A stretch of DNA of 8,823 nucleotides from Cohaesibacteraceae bacterium (GCA_016764535.1 JAESRR010000017.1:935-9757), one strand, 5' to 3'. Shown: positions 1 to 6,362, counted from the first letter of the stretch. Made by a program: numbers and translations. The notes: generated by a model not told the origin, from the letters alone.

Positions 1-224
1 CCGTCCATCCGCGGCATACTCAGATCCAGAACAACCAGGTCAGGAAGTGCCTCATCTTCCATCGACGCATATTCGCCCTGCCGTCTCAAACGCTCAAGCA
101 AATCCACACCATCAACAGAAAATGATAAATCTTTCACATATTCACGCGCTTCCTCGACGGCATCTTCAAATAACACCCGGGCGATTTCGTCGTCATCTAC
201 CATTATAATAGCTATACGCTTCAT
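1..224 (-). CDS. Response regulator receiver-domain protein (partial, N-terminal 74 codons)
   Basis: This is the N-terminal part of a two-component response regulator; the gene continues beyond the left edge. Translation from the ATG at 224 reads a hydrophobic strand, then an acidic cluster at residues 10-12 (DDD), the usual Mg2+-binding pocket. The phospho-acceptor is Asp67 in the motif VVLDLSMPRMDG, which is the hallmark of CheY-like receivers. The segment between strand 2 and the phospho-Asp is somewhat long and acidic (residues 49-62), as in stand-alone Rcp1/CheY-type receivers that act in phosphorelays, but the output domain, if any, is outside the window. A second in-frame ATG lies at 203 (Met8); it would leave only one residue before the acidic cluster, so 224 is preferred. 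Only a weak GGA precedes the start. The gene is on the same strand as the exporter gene, 146 bases downstream of its stop. Which histidine kinase pairs with it cannot be told. Confidence 0.9.
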   Translation of the reverse strand, partial: MKRIAIIMVDDDEIARVLFEDAVEEAREYVKDLSFSVDGVDLLERLRRQGEYASMEDEALPDLVVLDLSMPRMD

Positions 225-317
225 GATAATTACTATTCCAGCACAAAGAAATATGAATACAATCCACCAAACCAGGGTAGACGACGAGAATTAAAACTCC
301 ATTACTAATAAATCGAA

Positions 318-340
318 GTATATTCTAGAACGAATATTAC
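318..340. repeat. AT-rich imperfect inverted repeat upstream of the response regulator
   Basis: The 146 bases between the response-regulator start (224) and the exporter stop (371) are AT-rich and carry no gene. Within them, ATATTC (320-325) and GAATAT (332-337) form perfect 6-base arms around a 6-base spacer. GT at 318-319 and AC at 339-340 can extend the pairing if one T is bulged. The inner bases TTCTAGAA (323-330) are themselves a palindrome. It could be an operator for the response-regulator promoter or the 3' end hairpin of the exporter mRNA. There is no T-run to make it a convincing terminator, and a chance origin in AT-rich DNA is possible. Confidence 0.25.
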
Positions 341-370
341 AATAATCCAGGTTCACAACATATCGATAAT

Positions 371-1264
371 TTAGTGTCGCACCTGCCGCATATGTTGTGA
401 AGGGACTGAAAAGCGTTTTGCACCCGCCACACAAAGCCCGACCAAAAGCGCCACGCCTATCATTCCCGGGCTGATATGTTCTCCGATCAACACCGCTGCC
501 AACATAAGCCCCAAAAATGGTTGTAACAATTGCAACTGACCAACAGACGCTATGCCGCCAATGGCGAGACCGCGATACCAAAAAATAAAGCCTATGAACA
601 TGCTGAACAAAGAGACGTAGACAAAGCCTCCCCACGCAGCCGTACCAATTGAGGCAAAATTATCCGGTGCCAGATATAACGCCAGCGGCGCCATAACCGG
701 CAGGGAAATTAGCAAGGCCCATGAAATTACCTGCCAGCCGCCCAGCCTGCGGGTCAGTTTTGCGCCCTCCGCATAACCAAGACCGCACAATATGATCGCG
801 ACAACCATCAACACATCGCCTGTAAGGGCACCGCCTTCACCGTTGAAAAAAGCAAACCCTGCGACGCTGGCCGCTCCCAATACCGAGAACCCCCAAAACG
901 CTGGAGATGGACGCTCGGACGCGCGCAACACCCCAAATATTGCAGTGGAAAGCGGTAAAAGCCCTATATAAATCATCGAATGTGCGGAGGTGATATGTTG
1001 TAGCGCCATCGACGTAAACAGGGGAAACCCAAGCACCACTCCAAGGGCAGTGATAAGCAGGGACGCCACGTCACTTTTCTTTGGCATTGCCTGGCGCAGG
1101 CACAAAAGTGCAACAAGGCCGATACAGGCGGGAATGGTTGCGCGGGCAGCCGTCAAAAACACCGGATCAAAATCAGCAACAGCCAAACGTGTGGCAGGCA
1201 ATGAGGCGCTGAAAATCGCCATGCCGATAAAGCCGTTGATCCAGCCTTTGGTAACCTGTTGCAT
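371..1264 (-). CDS. EamA/DMT-superfamily transporter (RhaT-type permease)
   Basis: This is a predicted inner-membrane permease of the drug/metabolite transporter superfamily, probably exporting a small metabolite such as an amino acid. The 297 residues are almost wholly hydrophobic and fall into two EamA repeats, roughly residues 8-140 and 148-283, giving about ten membrane segments, the normal length for the family. Typical features are the PATRLAVADFDPVFLTAAR stretch near the N-terminus (23-41) and the repeat-2 signature GQLQLLQPFLGLMLAAVLIG followed by Glu262 (242-262). The reading frame is open upstream to 1405, but the ATG at 1264 is chosen because it has AAAGGT (1271-1276) six bases ahead and starts just before the first membrane segment. 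The gene is divergent from a MocR-type regulator, an arrangement in which the regulator commonly controls the transporter. The substrate is unknown. Confidence 0.9.
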   Translation of the reverse strand: MQQVTKGWINGFIGMAIFSASLPATRLAVADFDPVFLTAARATIPACIGLVALLCLRQAMPKKSDVASLLITALGVVLGFPLFTSMALQHITSAHSMIYIGLLPLSTAIFGVLRASERPSPAFWGFSVLGAASVAGFAFFNGEGGALTGDVLMVVAIILCGLGYAEGAKLTRRLGGWQVISWALLISLPVMAPLALYLAPDNFASIGTAAWGGFVYVSLFSMFIGFIFWYRGLAIGGIASVGQLQLLQPFLGLMLAAVLIGEHISPGMIGVALLVGLCVAGAKRFSVPSQHMRQVRH

Positions 1265-1270
1265 GTGTTG

Positions 1271-1276
1271 ACCTTT
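1271..1276 (-). promoter_or_regulatory. Shine-Dalgarno site of the EamA transporter
   Basis: On the minus strand AAAGGT sits six bases before the ATG at 1264. It decides between this start and the open frame reaching back to 1405, where no such site precedes a start codon and the extra 47 residues look non-family. Confidence 0.6.
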
Positions 1277-1329
1277 ATAATCATAACGCGGTGTTTTGGG
1301 ATTTATCCGTGAAATTTCCCCATTTACCC

Positions 1330-1358
1330 TTGAATATCCCCAGAGCACCAGAGACAAT
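1330..1358 (+). promoter_or_regulatory. Candidate promoter of the MocR-type regulator
   Basis: TTGAAT (1330-1335) and GACAAT (1353-1358) resemble sigma-70 -35 and -10 boxes, each matching 4 of 6 consensus bases, with a 17-base spacer. Transcription would begin near 1365, on top of the palindrome at 1365-1380, which would suit autorepression. Other weak boxes are present (TACAAT at 1363-1368, TATAAA at 1387-1392) without good partners, so the assignment is tentative. Confidence 0.3.
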
Positions 1359-1364
1359 GGGGTA

Positions 1365-1380
1365 CAATTTGCGCAAACTG
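1365..1380. promoter_or_regulatory. Near-perfect palindrome, candidate operator between transporter and regulator
   Basis: The 16 bases CAATTTGCGCAAACTG form an inverted repeat with a single mismatched pair; the central TTTGCGCAAA (1368-1377) is a perfect 10-base palindrome. It lies in the 139-base divergent intergene, 24 bases before the regulator ATG and about 100 bases before the transporter ATG. A GntR-type dimer would be expected to bind such a site. Known MocR operators are often direct repeats, so binding by this regulator is an inference from position and symmetry. Confidence 0.4.
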
Positions 1381-1403
1381 TCATGGTATAAAGACCTGTA
1401 CAC

Positions 1404-2807
1404 ATGGATCATGATTTCAAAACCCGACAAACCGAAGATGGCACACTGGTGGACCATTTGTGCATATCCATTGGTGAGCGTATTGCGTCGCGCGCGTTGA
1501 CCCGGGGTAATCGACTACCTTCCATTCGGCAGGCCGCGCGCGATTATGCAGTATCAAAATCCACTGTGGTCGAGGCATATGACCGGCTGGTCGCACAGGG
1601 ACAAATCGAAGCGCGAAAGGGGTCGGGGTTTTATGTCACCGGGCATATTGCTCCGTTATCTGTTGCAGCGATGGGACCGCCTCTGGAGCGCGCTATAGAT
1701 CCGCTCTGGGTTTCGCGCCAGTCCCTTGATGCCGGGGATGATTATCTAAAGCCTGGATGTGGCTGGTTACCCGCCTCCTGGATGCCGCAAGACGGCATGC
1801 GCCGGGCATTGCGGGCTTTGGCTCGTGATTCCAACGCATCGCTGGCTGATTATGCACGACCCCGGGGTTTTACGCCATTGCGCGAGCACATCAGCCAAAG
1901 GTTGATCCGGCAGGATATCATCGCCTCACCCGCACAAATTCTACTCACCGATTCCGGCACCCAGGCTATTGATTTATTGTGCCGGTTTTTGCTGGAGCCT
2001 GGCGACACGGTGTTGATTGATGATCCGTGCTATTTCAATTTCCGGGCTTTACTAACGGTGCACCGGGCCAATCTGGTTAGTGTTCCTTTCACGACCGGGG
2101 GTCCGGACATTGATCAACTCGAACAGATCCTTAAAACCGCACGCCCCAAATTTTACCTCACCAATTCAGCACTTCATAACCCAACCGGGGCCAGTCTCAC
2201 ACCGCTTGTCGCCCACAAGGTCCTTAAACTTGCCGATCGTTATGATTTGATCATCCTGGAGGATGATGTCTTCGCCGATTTTGAACATGAACCCGCCCCA
2301 CGCCTTGCAGCCTTTGACGGACTGGAACGGGTCATTCATTTAAGCGGGTTTTCAAAAACCCATTCGGCAGCCGCCCGATGCGGGTATATCGCAGCCCGGC
2401 CCGACTGGATCGAGGGGATGATCGATCTCAAAATCGCCACCTCGTTTGGCGGCACCTCGATTAATCCGCGCTTGTTGCATCATCACTTAACCGATGGCGG
2501 GCATTTCAAATTTGTCGAGCAACTTCGGACAAGACTTGCAAGCGCCATGAGCCGGACAATCGCGCGTCTTGAACAACTGGGTATCAAACCCTGGATCATA
2601 CCAAAGGGCGGCATGTATCTGTGGTGCCACCTGCCCGCTGGCTGTGATGCAGCAGATCTCGCACAGAAAGCCCTCAAACAAAAGATAATCCTCGCGCCTG
2701 GCAATGTATTCTCGCTTGCAGGTTCCGCGACCGAATTCATGCGTTTCAATGTTTCACAATGCGACGACCAACGATTATTTGAGGTATTGGAAGAGCTAAT
2801 CGGATAG
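1404..2807 (+). CDS. MocR/PdxR-family regulator: GntR-type HTH fused to aminotransferase-like domain
   Basis: This is a PLP-dependent transcription regulator of the MocR family. Residues about 18-78 form the winged helix of the GntR family, with RLPSIRQAARDYAVSKSTVV (37-56) as the helix-turn-helix and ARKGSGFYV (70-78) as the wing. Residues from about 110 to the end are a fold-type I aminotransferase domain. It has SGTQA (184-188), NPTG (259-262), EDDVF (286-290), the PLP Schiff-base lysine Lys318 in SGFSKTH, and Arg447 in FMRFNV, which holds the substrate carboxylate in aminotransferases. At 467 residues it has the family's normal length, and all PLP-binding residues seem intact. Such proteins sense PLP or an amino-acid aldimine and control a neighbouring metabolic or transport gene, here probably the divergent EamA permease. 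No clear Shine-Dalgarno site precedes the ATG at 1404; a GTG at 1449 (Val16) would still keep the DNA-binding domain and is an alternative start. Confidence 0.92.
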   Translation: MDHDFKTRQTEDGTLVDHLCISIGERIASRALTRGNRLPSIRQAARDYAVSKSTVVEAYDRLVAQGQIEARKGSGFYVTGHIAPLSVAAMGPPLERAIDPLWVSRQSLDAGDDYLKPGCGWLPASWMPQDGMRRALRALARDSNASLADYARPRGFTPLREHISQRLIRQDIIASPAQILLTDSGTQAIDLLCRFLLEPGDTVLIDDPCYFNFRALLTVHRANLVSVPFTTGGPDIDQLEQILKTARPKFYLTNSALHNPTGASLTPLVAHKVLKLADRYDLIILEDDVFADFEHEPAPRLAAFDGLERVIHLSGFSKTHSAAARCGYIAARPDWIEGMIDLKIATSFGGTSINPRLLHHHLTDGGHFKFVEQLRTRLASAMSRTIARLEQLGIKPWIIPKGGMYLWCHLPAGCDAADLAQKALKQKIILAPGNVFSLAGSATEFMRFNVSQCDDQRLFEVLEELIG

Positions 2808-2907
2808 CAGGGTACTCCAGTCAACCTCCGGCTGGTTTACTCAATGTACGTATATTTACGTTCAGGTTACTTATGGGGCGTAGAATTTTAACGGGGGCCT
2901 GACAACA

Positions 2908-2926
2908 CTGCCTGAACCACAGGCAG
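2908..2926 (+). repeat. 7-base stem hairpin in the leader of the cyclotransferase-like gene
   Basis: CTGCCTG (2908-2914) and CAGGCAG (2920-2926) are perfect complementary arms around the 5-base loop AACCA. The hairpin ends 17 bases before the ATG at 2944, and its 3' arm runs into the purine-rich GGGAACGGGA stretch (2926-2935) where the ribosome would bind. No T-run follows, so it is not an intrinsic terminator of the upstream gene. It may modulate translation of the next gene, or it may have no function. Confidence 0.35.
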
Positions 2927-2943
2927 GGAACGGGATATGCGAC

Positions 2944-3357
2944 ATGACCGAACGCCGCGTAGATACCTTTTTTTATGGCCTGTTTATGGACAGCAGCATC
3001 CTTTCAACCGCAAATGTTATTCCCCATAATCCAAGACAGGCGATGCTGTCCAATTACGCATTACGTATTGGTGCACGGGCGACGCTGGTTCCGCAGCAGG
3101 GAGCCAAAGTATGGGGAATGATTTATGCCGTCGGCCCTTCTGATCTGGAGACACTTTACGGCGCTCCAGGGCTGGAAAGTTATGGGCCCGAAGCCGTATT
3201 GGTAGAGCTCAATGACGGGCATAAAATACCATCCCTGGTTTACAATCTGGCTGTAGCCCCCGGACCAGGCGAGCGCAATGAGAGTTATGCCCTGCGTTTA
3301 CGCAGTTCTCTCAAAAAACTTGAGTTCCCTGATGATTACATTCTGACGATTGCCTAG
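2944..3357 (+). CDS. Gamma-glutamylcyclotransferase-fold (AIG2-like) protein
   Basis: This is a small cytoplasmic protein of 137 residues that looks like the GGCT/AIG2 fold. It opens with FFYGLFMDSSIL (9-20), corresponding to the family's nucleotide-free substrate loop (YG-x-x-M/L). It then has the strand-loop AMLSNYALRIGARATLVP (33-50) and KVWGMIYAVGPSDLETLY (55-72), where family members have VWG-x-x-Y/W followed by the catalytic loop. In human GGCT that loop carries the catalytic glutamate (DEQEGV); here the aligned stretch reads YGAPGL (72-77), so the acid seems to be replaced by proline. A canonical cyclotransferase reaction is therefore doubtful. The protein might instead bind a gamma-glutamyl or amine-derived ligand, or use a nearby Glu (78 or 83). 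It stands alone between 136-base gaps on both sides. Family assignment is by remembered motifs, not by search. Confidence 0.7.
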   Translation: MTERRVDTFFYGLFMDSSILSTANVIPHNPRQAMLSNYALRIGARATLVPQQGAKVWGMIYAVGPSDLETLYGAPGLESYGPEAVLVELNDGHKIPSLVYNLAVAPGPGERNESYALRLRSSLKKLEFPDDYILTIA

Positions 3358-3394
3358 GAACCCTGGACGGATCAAAGACTGTATTTTATTGTAA

Positions 3395-3410
3395 CCAGGA
3401 TTGAACCTGG
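3395..3410 (+). repeat. Short hairpin in the gap before the HAD gene
   Basis: CCAGG (3395-3399) and CCTGG (3406-3410) can pair around a 6-base loop, 38 bases after the stop of the cyclotransferase-like gene. The stem is only five pairs and no T-run follows, so it is at best a weak transcript-end structure. The rest of the 136-base gap (3358-3493) holds no clear promoter; TTGAAC at 3430-3435 has only a poor -10 partner. Confidence 0.2.
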
Positions 3411-3493
3411 ATGACTTGTTATCCTGTGCTTGAACTTGCAGAATATCACCACTTGCATACCTCCTCACACCTCCTTTTTTCCGGATTGATAAA

Positions 3494-4162
3494 TTGACTC
3501 ACAAAGCAATAATTTTTGACTGTGACGGCGTTCTTGTGGATTCAGAATGGATCGCAATTTCCGTTGAGCGAAAAATGCTGGCAGAACTTGGCCTGCATTA
3601 TGAAACAACCGAATTCCAAACCCGGTTTGTTGGTCTGCCCAATGAGGCGTTTTACTCCGAATTGGCAAAAGACTACGCAAAACTTGAAAAAGGTGCCTTT
3701 CCTGCGGATTTCCATGACAGACACAATACGGAAGTCTGGAAGCTGTTTGATCGGGATCTGGAAGCGATTGATGGCATCCGGACACTGGTTGAAGGATATT
3801 CAGGGAAAGTCGCCGTTGGTTCTTCCAGTTCTCTGAAGAGCCTCCCAAAAAAAATGAAATTGACCGGTTTATCTGATCTCTTTGCGCCCCATATTTATTC
3901 CGGAGATTTGGTTGAGAACGGCAAACCGGCACCCGATTTATTTCTCTATGCGGCAGCCAGGATCGATATGGAACCACAGGATTGCGCTGTGATTGAAGAC
4001 AGTGTCAACGGCATAAAAGCAACCGTTGCTGCAGGCATGTTCGCCATTGGATTTACCGGCGGCAAGCACGCAGATGCGGATCTGGAAAATCGTCTCTATG
4101 AGGCAGGTGCAAGGGATGTGGTCTCCTCACACAGTGAACTTTGCAAAAGATTTCATAGTTAA
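3494..4162 (+). CDS. HAD-superfamily hydrolase, beta-phosphoglucomutase/phosphatase type
   Basis: This is a cytoplasmic haloacid-dehalogenase-fold enzyme acting on a phosphorylated small molecule, probably a sugar phosphate. All four motifs are present: FDCDGVLVDSE (8-18) with nucleophile Asp9 and general acid Asp11; VAVGSSSS (106-113) with Ser110; Lys144 in NGKPAPD; and VIEDSVNGI (166-174) with the Mg2+-binding acids Glu168 and Asp169. The helical insertion between motifs I and II (about 18-85) is a C1 cap, as in phosphoglycolate phosphatases, beta-phosphoglucomutase and human NeuAc-9-phosphate phosphatase. The length of 222 residues is usual. The start must be TTG at 3494: the next Met (29) lies after motif I and no ATG precedes it in frame; a weak GGAT lies seven bases ahead. 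It sits 111 bases before a nonulosonate operon on the same strand, so a role as a sugar-phosphate phosphatase in that pathway is plausible but inferred. Confidence 0.9.
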   Translation: MTHKAIIFDCDGVLVDSEWIAISVERKMLAELGLHYETTEFQTRFVGLPNEAFYSELAKDYAKLEKGAFPADFHDRHNTEVWKLFDRDLEAIDGIRTLVEGYSGKVAVGSSSSLKSLPKKMKLTGLSDLFAPHIYSGDLVENGKPAPDLFLYAAARIDMEPQDCAVIEDSVNGIKATVAAGMFAIGFTGGKHADADLENRLYEAGARDVVSSHSELCKRFHS

Positions 4163-4234
4163 ACGTGTTTATGGCAAGGATTTGCGTGAAGAAAAAATTA
4201 ACCCTAATCAAGTCTTAACGAAACCAGGCCAAAA

Positions 4235-4241
4235 AAGGAGG
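4235..4241 (+). promoter_or_regulatory. Strong Shine-Dalgarno-like sequence at unusual distance from the cytidylyltransferase start
   Basis: AAGGAGG matches the anti-Shine-Dalgarno core but lies 32 bases before the ATG at 4274, and no start codon sits at normal distance from it. The codon right before that ATG is an in-frame TGA (4271-4273), so the coding region cannot start earlier. CCTC (4266-4269) could pair with GAGG (4238-4241), and AGGCC (4226-4230) with GGCCT (4264-4268), so the leader may fold. Whether the site is used is not known. Confidence 0.3.
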
Positions 4242-4273
4242 AAGACAGGAACACAACAACCCGGGCCTCATGA

Positions 4274-4963
4274 ATGATCAACAATAAATCAGTTCTTGCA
4301 ATCATTCCTGCACGCGGCGGGTCAAAAGGTCTTGCCCGCAAAAATATTCTGCCGCTGGGGAATATGCCCCTGATCGCGCACAGCATCAAACAGGCCCGTG
4401 CTTCTGAATATATCGACCGGGTCATCTGTTCCACTGATGATCAGGAAATTGCAACAATTGCAAAAGCCCATGATTGTGAAGTGCCGTTTTTACGACCTCC
4501 GGCGCTTGCCGGAGACAGAACCACGGTATCTGAGGTCATTTATGAATTGTGCTCCCGGATTGATCCAGTCGATTATATCGTCGTATTGCCACCTACTTCC
4601 CCGCTTCGCCTTGCCATCGACATCGATGAAACCCTGCGTAAATGCGTTGAAACACGCAGTCGCACCGCTGTCAGCGTCTGCGAAGTCGCTAAAAAACCCC
4701 AATGGATGTATCTGCTGGGAGAAACAGGCAGCATGACCCCGGTGCTGCCAACGCCAAAAAACAAATCCCGTCGTCAGGATCTCCCCGATTGTTATGTGCT
4801 GAACGGCGCGGTCTACGTACAAAGCTGGGCCTCGGTGATGGCAAAAGAGCCGGATGTAAACGCAGACACAATCGCTTGCATTATGCCGCGCGAACGATCC
4901 ATCGATATTGACAGCCAGATGGACTTTGACATCGCGGCTTTTCTGTCGGCGCGTGCCCGATGA
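4274..4963 (+). CDS. Acylneuraminate (CMP-nonulosonate) cytidylyltransferase family protein, NeuA/LegF/PseF type
   Basis: This enzyme is expected to activate a nonulosonic acid (sialic, legionaminic, pseudaminic or a related acid) with CTP, giving the CMP-sugar used by glycosyltransferases. The 229 residues show the family in order: the nucleotide-binding IPARGGSKGLARKNI (11-25), STDD (53-56), LPPTSPLR (105-112), the RRQDLP stretch and LNGAVYV (166-182), and the metal-binding end motif SIDIDSQMDFD (209-219) with Asp211 and Asp213. These are all the residues one expects for an active CMP-sugar synthetase; length is normal for the single-domain form. The ATG at 4274 is the only possible start because a TGA codon lies immediately before it. 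It is the first gene of the tight operon, and its stop overlaps the ATG of the HisF-like gene by four bases, suggesting translational coupling. Which acid is the substrate cannot be read from the sequence. Confidence 0.9.
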   Translation: MINNKSVLAIIPARGGSKGLARKNILPLGNMPLIAHSIKQARASEYIDRVICSTDDQEIATIAKAHDCEVPFLRPPALAGDRTTVSEVIYELCSRIDPVDYIVVLPPTSPLRLAIDIDETLRKCVETRSRTAVSVCEVAKKPQWMYLLGETGSMTPVLPTPKNKSRRQDLPDCYVLNGAVYVQSWASVMAKEPDVNADTIACIMPRERSIDIDSQMDFDIAAFLSARAR

Positions 4964-5724
4964 AAGGTCAAAATCTCAGAATAATCGCTCGCCTTGATGT
5001 CAAACCGCCCAATCTGATCAAGGGCGTACAGCTGGAAGGGTTTCGCAAACTGGGCGATCCCAACGATTTTGCACTCAAATATTACAATCAGGGCATTGAC
5101 GAGCTGATCTACATGGATTGCGTCGCCAGTCTTTACGGACGTAATTCACTGGCCGATGTTGTGCGCCATACAGCCGACAATGTGTTCATTCCCGTTACCG
5201 TTGGCGGAGGAATTCGAACAGCTGACGACGTCGCACATATGCTGGATTCAGGTGCCGACAAAATCGCCATCAACACCGCCGCAATCCTCAATCCCGTTTT
5301 GATCGATGATATCTCGCGCAAATTCGGATCCCAATGCATTGTATTGTCGATTGAGGCAAAATTCACAGGCAACTCATGGGAAGCGCTACATGACAATGGA
5401 CGGGAAAAAACCGGGCGTGATGTTATCGACTGGGTGCGTGAAGCGACAGATCGGGGTGCCGGAGAAATTCTGCTAACTTCCGTTGACTGCGAAGGCACCG
5501 CAAAAGGTTTTGATATTGATCTGGTTGCGGCGGTGTCCGATGTTGTGCAGGTTCCTGTCATTGCATCAGGTGGCATGGGCAATGAAACACATTTGAAGGA
5601 ATTGCTCAAAAAGACCGAACCCAATGCTGTGGCGATGGCCCATGTCCTGCATTATAACAAGCTTACACTTGATGATATTCGTACCATTGCCGCAAATTGC
5701 GGTAGATCGGTGAGGCAACCATGA
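4960..5724 (+). CDS. hisF: HisF-family TIM-barrel protein (HisF paralogue of a surface-sugar locus)
   Basis: This protein resembles HisF, the cyclase subunit of imidazole-glycerol-phosphate synthase, which takes ammonia from HisH through its barrel. Its 254 residues contain Asp13 in RLDVK (equivalent to catalytic Asp11 of Thermotoga HisF), the phosphate-binding VGGGIRT (81-87) and ASGGMGN (202-208), and RGAGEILLTSVDCEGT (165-180) with Asp176. The second catalytic acid of true HisF (Asp130, in IDAK) is replaced by Glu132 in SIEAK, and the stretch LYGRNSLADVVRHT (58-71) is typical of HisF homologues encoded in polysaccharide and legionaminic-acid loci. Together with the NeuA- and NeuB-type neighbours and the lack of other his genes, this argues for a non-histidine role. 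Related HisF/HisH pairs (for example Pseudomonas aeruginosa O-antigen HisF2/HisH2) supply ammonia for acetamidino groups. ATGA overlaps join it to the genes on both sides. Confidence 0.88.
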   Translation: MKGQNLRIIARLDVKPPNLIKGVQLEGFRKLGDPNDFALKYYNQGIDELIYMDCVASLYGRNSLADVVRHTADNVFIPVTVGGGIRTADDVAHMLDSGADKIAINTAAILNPVLIDDISRKFGSQCIVLSIEAKFTGNSWEALHDNGREKTGRDVIDWVREATDRGAGEILLTSVDCEGTAKGFDIDLVAAVSDVVQVPVIASGGMGNETHLKELLKKTEPNAVAMAHVLHYNKLTLDDIRTIAANCGRSVRQP

Positions 5725-6359
5725 CACGGACAATCGTGATCGCCGATTATGGTGTTGGAAATCTGCTCAGCCTCGAGCGAGCCATCAAGGCAATTGGCGG
5801 ACAACCACATCGCACTGCCGACCCGGAAATCATTGCAAGGGCCGGACATCTCATTCTCCCCGGTGTTGGCGCATTTGCCCATTGTGTCGAACAACTGCAA
5901 AACCATGGCATCAAACAGGCTGTGTTGCAGCATTCCAAAAGCGGCAACCCAATGCTTGGTATATGTGTTGGCATGCAAATGATGTTATCCCGATCCAGCG
6001 AATTTGGTACGCATGCAGGGCTTGATATCATACCCGGGCATGTCACCGGCATCGCCGAAATCACGCAGGACAACGGCATTAAAATTCCGCACATAGGCTG
6101 GAGCCGTATCTCATACCACACTGCGGACACCGGGATTGCACCTCTATTTTTGGATTTTGACAAAGAAGCTTTTGTCTATTTCGTCCATTCATTTGCTGCC
6201 TGTCCCGATGATGCCAGGCACCGACTGGCAATAACCAGTTATGAAGGTCATCCGATTACCGCCGCAATCAACTCCGGCAATATTTATGGTGTCCAGTTTC
6301 ATCCAGAAAAAAGCGGCCCTGCCGGGCTCGGACTGCTTAACAGTTTCAAGGATCTGTAA
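5721..6359 (+). CDS. hisH: HisH-family glutamine amidotransferase
   Basis: This is a class I (triad) glutamine amidotransferase that hydrolyses glutamine and passes ammonia to its HisF-type partner. The full triad is visible: Cys82 in the nucleophile elbow GICVGMQ (80-86), and His194 with Glu196 in GVQFHPEKSG (190-199). The oxyanion-loop motif PGVGAF (47-52) and PHIGWSRI (123-130) are those of HisH rather than of other GATases. At 212 residues it has the family length, so glutaminase activity looks intact. GAGG a few bases before the ATG provides a ribosome site, and the gene overlaps the HisF-like gene by four bases, as expected for two subunits of one complex. The synthase gene starts three bases after its stop. 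Because the operon codes for nonulosonate enzymes, it probably feeds ammonia into sugar modification and not into histidine synthesis. Confidence 0.9.
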   Translation: MTRTIVIADYGVGNLLSLERAIKAIGGQPHRTADPEIIARAGHLILPGVGAFAHCVEQLQNHGIKQAVLQHSKSGNPMLGICVGMQMMLSRSSEFGTHAGLDIIPGHVTGIAEITQDNGIKIPHIGWSRISYHTADTGIAPLFLDFDKEAFVYFVHSFAACPDDARHRLAITSYEGHPITAAINSGNIYGVQFHPEKSGPAGLGLLNSFKDL

Positions 6360-6362
6360 CTC

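Noticed and set aside
1265..1405. N-terminal extension of the EamA transporter to 1405
   Set aside because: The extra 47 residues overlap the regulator's promoter region, look non-homologous, and a good Shine-Dalgarno site precedes the ATG at 1264.
345..3412. Shared 11-base sequence TGAACCTGGAT at 345-355 (minus) and 3402-3412 (plus)
   Set aside because: Several 11-base matches are expected by chance in a window of this size, and the two sites share no further context.
3465..3977. Minus-strand open frame of 170 codons opposite the HAD gene
   Set aside because: All HAD motifs lie on the plus strand; the antisense translation is low in complexity and matches nothing recognisable.
4198..4220. 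CtrA-like TTAA repeat before the cytidylyltransferase
   Set aside because: The two TTAA blocks are separated by 13 bases, not the 7 expected for a CtrA site.
4960..6359. Histidine biosynthesis operon (hisF, hisH)
   Set aside because: No hisA, hisI or other his gene is adjacent, the flanking genes are nonulosonate enzymes, and the HisF paralogue has Glu at the Asp130 position.
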